In this document: one piece after another, positions 36,236 through 43,678 of the stretch
Numbering within the stretch: position 1 is the stretch's first letter
Layout: each line of letters starts with the position of its first letter
NCBI GenBank assembly: GCA_016860845.1
Contig: BOKF01000003.1
Coordinates: 1-64,000, forward strand
Direction of reading: 5' to 3'
Origin: Chloroflexota bacterium
GTDB lineage: Bacteria; Chloroflexota; Anaerolineae; 4572-78; J111
DNA: 64,000 nucleotides
Notes under the pieces: generated by a model
The model's input: the letters and a program-made list of their open reading frames with translations, nothing else
Database searches by the model: none
Told to the model about the DNA's origin: nothing
Position numbers and translations under genes: made by a program

Positions 36236-37356
36236 ATCCAGACGTGATGAGCCGGTATAGTTTTTGGTATGTCTTCGGCCTGGCTGCGCTCGCCTTGATT
36301 CTGATGCGTTTCCGGCCCACCTATCGAGGACCTAAAGGTCCGCTGACAATCAGTTTTAATATGCTGGTTTTTTTATCGTCCTTTGGGACCTTATGCAAAC
36401 AGCCGATTCTGGCCGAATCGATTGATGCTCTGCTCGGGTCTAACGCGGCCTGGTTACTGGCCGATATTCTCTTTATCACCGGTCTATGTGGAGGCACTTA
36501 CTGGGTTGACCTGCTCACGCAGCCGGATTTATTAGAAAGGGCGGATTGGCGGTTGCTGGGGCGATTGCGCGTGGTAATGTTGCTGATGGTGGCTACCTTA
36601 ATGGTCACGGCGGCCCGGCTGGAGGCGCCCACTTGGAGCATCGTTGAACGGGGGGGTATTGACGTCGGCGGACAATGGCTCTTGCTGGGAGCCAGAACAG
36701 GTTATTTTGCCTACAGCCTGTGGGGTTTGGGGTATATCGGCCTCAGTTTCTATCGCCAATTGCAGCATATGATTGATCGCAGCTATTACCTGCGTTTAAC
36801 CCTGCCCTGGTTTGCGGTAATGCTGGCGCTGGGGGCTCCTGTGCTACAGTTGTTTGGTACATGGTATGTCTTTTTCCGTCCCGATCAGAATGAGTGGCTC
36901 TGGCCACTTTTGTGGAAGCCAATTACTCTTGTTCAGGTAGGAGTAGCCTCGTTGGTTTTGGCTACCTTTTTTGGTCCAGCCTACCGTGGAGTTATCTGGC
37001 TTGACAAACAGCTTCTGGTCCAGCGTTTATGGAAAGCGTATAAAAAATTCCAGCGGACTCGACCCGATATCGTGCAACCTTTACCAGCGAGTCCTGGCTC
37101 GATCGTACTGAATGTTGACTGGTGGTTGGCGACCTTGGTTAATGGGATCGAAACCATAAAAATCCTCTCGGGTAGGCCCGAAGGAGAAATAAATGCCCCG
37201 GCGGGTAGAGTGATGCCGGCCTCCTGCCGTGAAATTTTAAAACGAGAGCAAGCCCTATTCGCGCAAGCTTTATCAACTCAAAAAGGGGATATGCCACCTT
37301 GCCTGGTGACCGGCGATTATTACGCCCTGGCCCGGTGGTACGCCATGGCCATTTGA
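36232..37356 (+). CDS. Seven-TM protein, MAB_1171c-like
   Basis: A 374-aa membrane protein with about seven hydrophobic segments (roughly residues 9-27, 44-60, 68-90, 102-122, 145-165, 180-200 and 218-240), followed by a cytoplasmic tail of ~120 residues that contains WKAYKKFQRTRPDI and WWLATLVNGIETIKIL. This matches the layout of MAB_1171c-family putative transporters/sensors. Coupled to the HTH gene by 4 bp, it may pass a membrane signal to that regulator. Function is inferred. Confidence 0.65.
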   Translation: MNPDVMSRYSFWYVFGLAALALILMRFRPTYRGPKGPLTISFNMLVFLSSFGTLCKQPILAESIDALLGSNAAWLLADILFITGLCGGTYWVDLLTQPDLLERADWRLLGRLRVVMLLMVATLMVTAARLEAPTWSIVERGGIDVGGQWLLLGARTGYFAYSLWGLGYIGLSFYRQLQHMIDRSYYLRLTLPWFAVMLALGAPVLQLFGTWYVFFRPDQNEWLWPLLWKPITLVQVGVASLVLATFFGPAYRGVIWLDKQLLVQRLWKAYKKFQRTRPDIVQPLPASPGSIVLNVDWWLATLVNGIETIKILSGRPEGEINAPAGRVMPASCREILKREQALFAQALSTQKGDMPPCLVTGDYYALARWYAMAI

Positions 37357-37377
37357 TTCGTTAAAAGGAGATTAATT

Positions 37378-38013
37378 ATGGAAGTCGTACAACAAAGTCC
37401 GGCGGTAGAACTGGAACAAGGAACCGGGGTCAAAATTGCCCGGGTAATCAGCCTGGTGCTGCACCCCTTTCTAATTTCGCCTTTGGGGATCGTGTTGTTG
37501 TTATATCTGGATTCCGGGAGACTTTGGACAGCCCTGGGCTGGGCGGGCTTGTGCGCTGCCTTCGTCATCGGGCCGGCCCTACTTTACTTGCGGCACAAAC
37601 TGCAGAAGCGGCATTATACGGATGCCGATATCAGTGTGCGCGAACACCGGTATGGCTACTATCTTTTTGGTGGGGCTTGCATGGTCATCTGCTTTGGGGT
37701 ACTAATCGGGTTGGGCGCTCCAGCGCTCCTGATTCGGATGTTCGTGGCTGCCTTTTGCGGCCTGGCTACCTTCTATCTCATTAACCGCTTCTGGACAAAA
37801 ATCTCGATTCATGCCGGAGCTATGGCTGGTGTAACAGTAGCGGTCGCGCTTTACTCACTGCCGTTGGGCCTGCTCCTGGCCCTGGGCACTTTGCTGGTGT
37901 CCTGGGCACGCCTGGTCTTGAAACGACACACCCTCTGGCAAGCTTTGCTGGGTTGGACGGTGGCGGCCTTGTGTGTGTTAGCAGTGCTAGCCCCGAATCT
38001 GCCGTTGCGTTAA
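37378..38013 (+). CDS. PAP2-like integral membrane protein
   Basis: A 211-aa membrane protein with about five hydrophobic segments and the PAP2-like landmarks KISIHAGAMAG (about 141-151) and SWARLVLKRHT (about 175-185), which hold the likely acid-phosphatase histidines. The N-terminal TDADISVREHR is also typical of this group. Members dephosphorylate lipid phosphates or act in membranes. AAAAGGAGA lies 9 bp upstream of ATG 37378, and it follows the 7TM gene by 21 bp, so it joins that operon. Confidence 0.6.
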   Translation: MEVVQQSPAVELEQGTGVKIARVISLVLHPFLISPLGIVLLLYLDSGRLWTALGWAGLCAAFVIGPALLYLRHKLQKRHYTDADISVREHRYGYYLFGGACMVICFGVLIGLGAPALLIRMFVAAFCGLATFYLINRFWTKISIHAGAMAGVTVAVALYSLPLGLLLALGTLLVSWARLVLKRHTLWQALLGWTVAALCVLAVLAPNLPLR

Positions 38014-38044
38014 TAATAGTAATGAAAAGTGCAGGAGCATACCT

Positions 38045-38566
38045 ATGGCCGAAACACCCGGAAAAAGCGAGATGCTGGCACAGATCGAGCGCGAGCGAGT
38101 CTTTTGGGAGCAGCTTGTGGCAGAAGTGGGCGAGGCGCACATGCTGGAGCCTGGGGCTACCGGCGACTGGACCTTCAAGGATGTGGTCGCGCACCTGAAC
38201 GGCTGGCGCCGCAAGACCCTGGCCCGCCTAGACGCCGCCCGCTCTGGGCAGAAGCCCGCGCCGCCACCCTGGCCTGCCCACTTCCATGAAGCGGCTGATG
38301 TCGAGGAAATCAATGCCTGGATCTATCAGGCCAATCGCGACCGCCCTCTCCAAGAGGTGCTTGACGAGTACCAGCGCTCCTTCTCAGCCATGCGCGAGGC
38401 GGTGAGCGCGCTCTCGGAGCGTGACCTGACCGAGCCGGGACGCTATGACTGGCTGGAGGGCGAGCCGTTGGCCGCTGTGCTCACGGCCTCATTCGGACAT
38501 CTCCACGAGGAGCACGAGCCAGCGCTGCGTGACTGGCTCGACCAACGCCCGCACGGCCATGCCTGA
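38045..38566 (+). CDS. ClbS/DfsB-family four-helix-bundle protein
   Basis: A 173-aa protein with GDWTFKDVVAHLNGWRRKTL (about 38-57), the hallmark of ClbS/DfsB/DinB-like four-helix bundles, and a later SFGHLHEEHEPALRDWL region. ClbS hydrolyses a genotoxin's cyclopropane; relatives have varied, often unknown, roles. The gene is more GC-rich than its neighbours, which suggests separate origin. A fragment of a DNA glycosylase gene overlaps its end. Confidence 0.75.
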   Translation: MAETPGKSEMLAQIERERVFWEQLVAEVGEAHMLEPGATGDWTFKDVVAHLNGWRRKTLARLDAARSGQKPAPPPWPAHFHEAADVEEINAWIYQANRDRPLQEVLDEYQRSFSAMREAVSALSERDLTEPGRYDWLEGEPLAAVLTASFGHLHEEHEPALRDWLDQRPHGHA

Positions 38567-38645
38567 AGGCCCGACTATCCACCATACCGCTGACCTGCTG
38601 CGTGATGGGCTTGGGGTGAACCTAGATACACGCAATCCTCTTTGA
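38559..38645 (+). pseudogene. N-terminal stub of a Nei/Fpg-type DNA glycosylase
   Basis: Twenty-eight codons starting MPEGPTIHHTADLLRDGL, the unmistakable N-terminus of endonuclease VIII-like glycosylases with catalytic Pro2 and Glu3, then NLDTRNPL and a stop. The full enzyme is ~270 aa. The start overlaps the ClbS/DfsB stop, so the two were once a coupled pair; the rest of nei was lost just before the terminator at 38649. Confidence 0.7.
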
Positions 38646-38648
38646 AAA

Positions 38649-38680
38649 GGCCCTTTTGAGACAGATCAAGGGTCTTTTTT
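38649..38680 (+). terminator. Rho-independent terminator
   Basis: GGCCCTT (38649-38655) pairs with AAGGGTC (38668-38674) over a 12-nt loop with one G-T pair, followed by six T. It ends the 36-38.6 kb operon. Confidence 0.75.
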
Positions 38681-38714
38681 ATTTTCCTGATTATAAAAAT
38701 AATTATAATGGATG

Positions 38715-38743
38715 TTGACAACATTTTAACAATGTGGTAGACT
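38715..38743 (+). promoter_or_regulatory. Probable promoter of the structured leader
   Basis: TTGACA (38715-38720), 17 bp, TAGACT (38738-38743, 4 of 6 matches). The spacer holds ACATT/AATGT as a short inverted repeat. It is followed by two strong hairpins and then the 158-aa gene. Confidence 0.5.
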
Positions 38744-38744
38744 T

Positions 38745-38946
38745 TGCCTTAATTACATTAGAAAATAGGAATGGCCAATTTAGGGTAGGGGAGGGTAGAT
38801 GGTATCAGTTGGCGCTACTGCCAATTGATACCACGTCCTGATGGATATAACGATGACCCGCCTCGCCAGAGGCGGACCGCTATTTACCTGCACCCCCTTG
38901 TGGTGTCACTACCTATAAACAGTTCGGGGCTTCTCGCGGAGGTCTT
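38745..38946 (+). other. Structured 200-nt leader or ncRNA region
   Basis: Two stable hairpins lie in tandem. The first is a 14-bp stem, 38800-38813 with 38820-38833, with one G-U pair and a GCTACT loop. The second is a 7-bp GC stem, CCGCCTC (38858-38864) with GAGGCGG (38869-38875), loop GCCA. No gene fits. It may be a regulatory leader for 38947, a small RNA, or a folded single-strand DNA site of the plasmid (origin or recombination). Confidence 0.5.
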
Positions 38947-39423
38947 ATGAGCAAAAGACAGCGCCCTCTGGTACGAAAAAGGAAGCCGCGCATCAGTGTG
39001 CTGCGCCAAACTACAGAGATCTTTATCAGCCTAAATATTAAAAGCATCCCCTCGGAGGGCCCGGAGCATGCGCAATTGATGACCACTCTCATTCAGTCTG
39101 TACCTCCAGTCGTGGCCTGGCGCTGGTTGGCGCGCAAGAAAACCATCACCTCCATGCCGCTCCTGGACCTCGTGTTGTATTTACTCGGCTGGCAGATAGG
39201 GGCGCTGATGGCGGCTCTCTGGCATCGGCTATGCGCCGACGCTTCGAACTTGTGGTGGGGAATAAGTCCTTGGACTTCACCCTCTTTTAGTGCCCCCGCT
39301 TTTAAAGGCCGGCCCTTGCCCTCTTTCAATGTCTTTGCTTCTCCCAGCAAGGACCCCATGGTTGTTTTTATAATTATCTTGCTCAAGTCATCTTTGTATG
39401 GGATCGGCCTGACTCGATCGTAA
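38947..39423 (+). CDS. Small protein with one or two membrane segments
   Basis: A 158-aa frame with a ribosome site GGAGG 6 bp before ATG 38947. The N-terminus is basic (KRQRPLVRKRKPR), a hydrophobic segment lies at about residues 78-100 (LLDLVLYLLGWQIGALMAAL) and another near the end (VVFIIILLKSSLYGIGL). No family is recognised. It stands 70 bp before the FtsK-like gene and may be its membrane partner. Confidence 0.45.
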   Translation: MSKRQRPLVRKRKPRISVLRQTTEIFISLNIKSIPSEGPEHAQLMTTLIQSVPPVVAWRWLARKKTITSMPLLDLVLYLLGWQIGALMAALWHRLCADASNLWWGISPWTSPSFSAPAFKGRPLPSFNVFASPSKDPMVVFIIILLKSSLYGIGLTRS

Positions 39424-39493
39424 GCCTCCGTTGCAGCGTCTTGCGAGGAGCGCTTAAGTTGGCCTTGGCGCTTTACGAAAGGCAGACGAGATC

Positions 39494-41146
39494 ATGAAGA
39501 ACGAATTGGTGATCGAGCAAAACGAACAACCGACACTTAGAGTAGAACAACGGCAGCCGCGCCGACGAATTGGCCTTTTGGTTTTTTGTCTCTTGGTTCT
39601 GGGCTTGACCTGGTATATATTCGCTGAGGTCATTGCCTATTGGCTCAATATTCTGCTGGTTATTGTAGCGGTCTTTGTGAGCCTCTATCTGTTGGTTCTG
39701 CTAATTCGGGGCATTCAACACACCCGCAACCGTAATAAGATTGAGCAACAAATGCTCCTACAAGCCATGACCCAGACCCAAATAGTCGCGCTCGAGAGAG
39801 ATAAGGCCGCGGCCGAAGTGGAAGAAACCCGAGCCAGGGCTAAGAAGGCTGAACTGGAGGCGAGATATGCCGCCATCGTGGCCGACCGGGATAAAGCGGT
39901 GTTTGTTTTGGAAGAAGAGGGAGAGGCGTGGAAAGCCCTTCACTTAAATCCACGCTTTCGGATCAACGGCGATAATGAACTCCCTTCGCCATTGGAATTA
40001 GCTACCTGGGATATGTGGATTCGTGGCGGTAGCAAGACGGCTGCTCCAGCGACGGTTTTGCCGGGACACCAGCCAGCCCTATTGGGCAGCGGTCTGCCGG
40101 ATCGGGTTGATCTGAAGGAGTTGTTGTTTGGTAAGCCCACACTGCGCAACCTCGTCTTGGGCGTGCGGTACGACGAGGCGACCGGACAACTTCGGCAGGT
40201 CTCAGCCCCTATCCACCGGCTGGTGCATATCGGTGCAGCCGGGGCTACTGATAGTGGGAAAAGTAACTTCGGTCGCATGTTAGGAGTACAGGTAGCCAAC
40301 GTCGTCGAACCGGTAGAGTTGATCTTTGTCGACTCCAAGCAGACGACCTTCAAGATTTTTAGAGACATTCCCCGGCTGCGGTATCCTCTCATTAGTACTC
40401 CACAGGAATTTTATGAGGCCATAATTGACCTCGAGGCTGAGCTGGAGCGGCGCAAGAGCCTGTTTGAGCCCTTCTTGACCGTCGAAACGTTAGAGGATTA
40501 CAACCGGCAGGTTTCTGAAGAGTTGCGCTTGCCGATCATCGTGGCTTTTATCGACGAGGTCTCTAATCTGTTCATGAATGAGACCATCAAGCAAATATCT
40601 TTGCGAATGATCCGCGAATGCCGGGCCTTTGGCATCCACTTTGTCAACCTTGGGCAGTCGTGGTCTCACCGGGAAATGGTTCCATCTTTCCGTGAACAGC
40701 ACCGCACGACCGGGCACTTTGGCACGAACAATCCACATTCCAGCCGGATGATGCTGAATCGACCGGATGCCGTGCACATCACCGTGCCGGGGCGGGCCCT
40801 GTTCGCTTTGCCGTTTGGTATGGCGGGCGACGTGGTGGAAATTCAAACGCCTTACCTCGCCCCCGAGGAAGCGCTGCGCATGCTGCCTAGCAGTACCGGC
40901 CCACCCCCGCCGCCCCCTCCTCAGGTGGAGGTCGTATCGGCTGATTCTTTTGAACGGGAGGGGGACCTCCCTGAACGAGACCAAGCGGCTATTGATGGGT
41001 GGAAAGAAGGTTTACGAGGTAAAGATCTGGTGGCTAGAGTTTATGGCCCGGAAAAAACTGGTGGTAAGCAGTATGAGTTGGTCCGAACCATTCTACGACG
41101 TCACGCGCTTATAGGAGGTGAGGGACAACCAGCAGATTTTCTTTAG
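39494..41146 (+). CDS. FtsK/SpoIIIE-like DNA translocase
   Basis: A 550-aa protein. Two membrane segments (about 25-45 and 50-75) are followed by a coiled-coil (about 80-135, rich in Ala, Glu, Arg), then a P-loop domain with GAAGATDSGKSNFG (about 246-259), LIFVDSKQTTFKIF and Walker B IVAFIDEVSNLF (about 349-360). The C-terminal part ends in a helical winged-type region. Membrane-anchored FtsK-like motors of this kind move plasmid DNA (TraB-like transfer) or serve partition. It precedes parM, which supports a plasmid maintenance or transfer role. Confidence 0.85.
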   Translation: MKNELVIEQNEQPTLRVEQRQPRRRIGLLVFCLLVLGLTWYIFAEVIAYWLNILLVIVAVFVSLYLLVLLIRGIQHTRNRNKIEQQMLLQAMTQTQIVALERDKAAAEVEETRARAKKAELEARYAAIVADRDKAVFVLEEEGEAWKALHLNPRFRINGDNELPSPLELATWDMWIRGGSKTAAPATVLPGHQPALLGSGLPDRVDLKELLFGKPTLRNLVLGVRYDEATGQLRQVSAPIHRLVHIGAAGATDSGKSNFGRMLGVQVANVVEPVELIFVDSKQTTFKIFRDIPRLRYPLISTPQEFYEAIIDLEAELERRKSLFEPFLTVETLEDYNRQVSEELRLPIIVAFIDEVSNLFMNETIKQISLRMIRECRAFGIHFVNLGQSWSHREMVPSFREQHRTTGHFGTNNPHSSRMMLNRPDAVHITVPGRALFALPFGMAGDVVEIQTPYLAPEEALRMLPSSTGPPPPPPPQVEVVSADSFEREGDLPERDQAAIDGWKEGLRGKDLVARVYGPEKTGGKQYELVRTILRRHALIGGEGQPADFL

Positions 41147-41246
41147 ATGCAGTTCTTGGATCGTCCATCGAGAGCGATGGTATAGTTTTGGCGACGAAAA
41201 ATTTCGCATAGATATAGAGCTATCATATGTACAAGGAGGGCCTACC

Positions 41247-42326
41247 ATGAAAAAAGACATGCTACGAAAAATCGCCGTTGACCCAGGCTTCAGAGGCTTT
41301 CGGGTCGCTGAAGTGCGGGAGGGGACCGTGAAATTCTACGAAGTGCCCTCCGTTATTGGCATGGGCACAAAGGATCTGGGCTGGTTAAACAACCATAAGC
41401 TGCCTCACCAACGGGAACAGGGGCATCAAAAACCATTCAAAGTTAGTTTTGGCAATGTAGACTATCTGGTTGGGCCCAATGTACATCTGTATACCCAACC
41501 TCTGGCCAGGCAAGATTTGGACCGGTTGGGTGAGGGGCCCGACTTGCAGGCTTTGATGTATGCAGTGCTCTTTCGTATCGTCAATGGTGGATCTCATCGA
41601 GTGGCCTTGCTTATCGGTCAGCCGATCAATGTCATCCGTGATGCCAAGCAATCCGCCGAGTTGTTGTTGAAGCTACGTGGGTGGTTAATCGGCGCGCATG
41701 AGTTTGCCGTTGACGATCAGCCCGTTTCTGTTACGGTTGAGCAAATCCAGTTCACTAATCAACCGGTGGGCTCTTATATCGACTGGAGTATGGACATTCG
41801 GGGAAATTGGATCAGACGGGGGGCGACTGAAGAAGATGCCACCTTGGTGATCGATATTGGTCATAATACAGTTGACACGATTGGCATCATCGACGGGGAG
41901 CTAGTGGGGGCTTATACGAGAGGGGAACAGATTGGAATGCGCCGGGCCAATGAAGCCGTGAGAGAACAACTGATGCGGGACTACGGCGTGGAGCCAACGA
42001 TTGAAGAGACAGACCGGCTTATCCGAACCTACGTTAAGGGAGATCAACCCATTATTCAACACGCCCACGGCGATGCTGACGTAAGTCCAATCGTGGCCCA
42101 AGCGCTCGATATGACTCACGTGCGCATCCTCGATTTTATTGAACGGGTCGGCGGTAAAAGCAACCAATTTCGCCACAAGCTGATTAGCGGTGGCGGAGCC
42201 AGAGCTTTGCGGACGAAATTGTTGCGTAAATTTCCCACAGCTCATATTCCGACAGACCCGGCCCACGCCAATATCCGTGGCTTGGGCATTTACGCTGTCA
42301 TGCCCGAAGTTTTCGCTGCAAACTGA
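41247..42326 (+). CDS. parM: ParM/Alp-like actin-type plasmid segregation ATPase
   Basis: A 359-aa actin-fold protein: phosphate-1 loop IAVDPGFRGFRVA at the start, phosphate-2 ATLVIDIGHNTVDTIGI (about 200-216), and adenosine-binding KLISGGGARAL (about 312-322). The start is ATG 41247, 6 bp after AAGGAGGG; an upstream TTG in frame at 41118 would overlap the FtsK-like gene. Actin-like ATPases of this type form filaments that pull plasmid copies apart with a ParR adaptor; the next gene is the natural ParR. Confidence 0.85.
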   Translation: MKKDMLRKIAVDPGFRGFRVAEVREGTVKFYEVPSVIGMGTKDLGWLNNHKLPHQREQGHQKPFKVSFGNVDYLVGPNVHLYTQPLARQDLDRLGEGPDLQALMYAVLFRIVNGGSHRVALLIGQPINVIRDAKQSAELLLKLRGWLIGAHEFAVDDQPVSVTVEQIQFTNQPVGSYIDWSMDIRGNWIRRGATEEDATLVIDIGHNTVDTIGIIDGELVGAYTRGEQIGMRRANEAVREQLMRDYGVEPTIEETDRLIRTYVKGDQPIIQHAHGDADVSPIVAQALDMTHVRILDFIERVGGKSNQFRHKLISGGGARALRTKLLRKFPTAHIPTDPAHANIRGLGIYAVMPEVFAAN

Positions 42327-42333
42327 GGTCTCT

Positions 42334-42789
42334 ATGAGCCGAGCAAAGGAAGCGACTGCGACCACTAAAGCTGTTAAAAGAATCGTCCAGGTTACAGTCT
42401 ATTTCCATCCCGACGCCAACGAAGCCGACCGTAAGGTGGTCGCTCTGTTAGAAGGTGACCCCAACAAATCAGCCACAGTGCGGAAAGCAGCAGTGGTTGG
42501 TTTCGGCTACGAACCGGCCAAAAATGGGAATTCCCTCTTGCCTGGATCGGGAGTAGGGGGACATGTTGATCCTGACCTAATTCGAGACAATGTGAGAGCT
42601 GTGTTGGAGGAGGTACTGCCCAGCTTCATTGGCGAGATGCGGCTAATGATCGAAGCAGCTTTGGCGGAACACCTCCAGCGTGGCCCCTCTCTGGCACCCG
42701 TCAATGATGAGACGGATGGGGGGGAATCATACAATCGAGAGGGTGGCAGACGCGGATTGTTCAAAAGCATGTTGGTGGAGCAAACCTAA
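42334..42789 (+). CDS. parR: ParR-like partition adaptor
   Basis: A 151-aa protein with a basic N-terminus (KAVKRIVQVTVYFHPDANEADRKVVALLE) that fits a ribbon-helix-helix, followed by a glycine-rich hinge and an acidic C-terminal half with a long helix, the usual ParR layout of DNA-binding plus filament-capping parts. It begins 7 bp after parM. Assignment rests on position and layout rather than on a clear motif. Confidence 0.6.
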   Translation: MSRAKEATATTKAVKRIVQVTVYFHPDANEADRKVVALLEGDPNKSATVRKAAVVGFGYEPAKNGNSLLPGSGVGGHVDPDLIRDNVRAVLEEVLPSFIGEMRLMIEAALAEHLQRGPSLAPVNDETDGGESYNREGGRRGLFKSMLVEQT

Positions 42790-42812
42790 ATTTTATTGAA
42801 TGAAAAAGGGGA

Positions 42813-42841
42813 TTGACAAAATGTGACAAAAATATTGTACT
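42813..42841 (+). promoter_or_regulatory. Possible promoter of a short RNA downstream of parR
   Basis: TTGACA (42813-42818), 17 bp, TGTACT (42836-42841, 4 of 6). The region also has TGACAAAA twice. A terminator lies about 30 bp downstream, and no gene follows for over 800 bp. Confidence 0.35.
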
Positions 42842-42860
42842 GAGGACGTACAGGGGTGCC

Positions 42861-42908
42861 AGAAGAGAAAAAACCCCACAGGTTTTGGGGTGCCGTGGGG
42901 TTTCTTCT
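42861..42908 (+). terminator. Strong hairpin, likely terminator after parMR
   Basis: AAACCCCAC (42871-42879) pairs perfectly with GTGGGGTTT (42895-42903) around a 15-nt loop, and flanking AGAAG / CTTCT extends the stem. A TTTCTTCT tail follows. It may also work for the opposite strand. Confidence 0.6.
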
Positions 42909-43678
42909 AAGCAATTGTGAGACAATGCCTGAGGTGAGGCACGTGTCCCTTATCAACATCTTCATTATAACAGCCAAGACTCGTGCCGTCAAGTATGATG
43001 GCACAGATATTCCTCTGGTGAATCTCGCTTAAACGAGAATCATCACAGTACCTCACCTCTATTTTGTCTTATGTCGCACATGGAGAGAAGGCGGCAGCCC
43101 AGCCCTCCTCCCTTATCCGGCCTCTGCGACCTATCTACTCTTTATTCGACGAAATCCTTTTAGGATGAATTGATATACTCCAACCGCTAAAGCGCGTTCG
43201 GTTCTGGAGTCAAGATGGGCAACTGTACTGATTCAGGCCAACGTGCGACATCACGGTTAGGCTAATATTTTGGTATTTGTGGCGCGAAACGGCCGAGATT
43301 GGAACTATATTATTCCGATGGAACGAATTGCGCCGCGCTGGAATGTGACCATCTGATTATCGGGGATAATGAGTGCCTTATTTAAACGCTTAGCACTACT
43401 TCCATAAAATGCACTACTTCCATTGATGGATAAAGATTCGTATAGTGATTGGATTACATCTGTGGGGTGTGGTAGAGACAGGGCAGGGGATAGAATTATG
43501 GTTATGCGAAAATTTAGCAGGTCAGAAAAACTCTGAGCAAAAGCAAGCAGATTGCGGCCACCAAAAGAAAGCGCGTTGACACACCGAGCTAATTAAGTCA
43601 TGTCTGGAGGAACACCGTTATCTTTTCCTGTCTCTGACTCTGGACAGGGTAGCCGTAGGGGTCAGAGCTTACTAATCC
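42909..43678. other. Non-coding region between parMR and rep, with short repeats
   Basis: No credible gene is seen in these 770 bp. A 13-bp direct repeat GCACTACTTCCAT occurs at 43393-43405 and 43411-43423. A hairpin sits just before the rep start. As the gap lies between a partition cassette and the rep gene, it is a likely place for partition sites or part of the replication origin. Confidence 0.4.
43632..43667 (+). promoter_or_regulatory. Hairpin just upstream of the rep start codon
   Basis: CTCTGAC (43632-43638) pairs with GTCAGAG (43661-43667) around a 22-nt loop, ending 11 bp before ATG 43679, where a ribosome site would be. No Shine-Dalgarno is present; the hairpin may control rep translation. 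Confidence 0.35.

Noticed and set aside
41118..41246. Upstream extension of parM from TTG 41118
   Set aside because: Overlaps the FtsK-like gene and lacks a ribosome site; ATG 41247 has AAGGAGGG.
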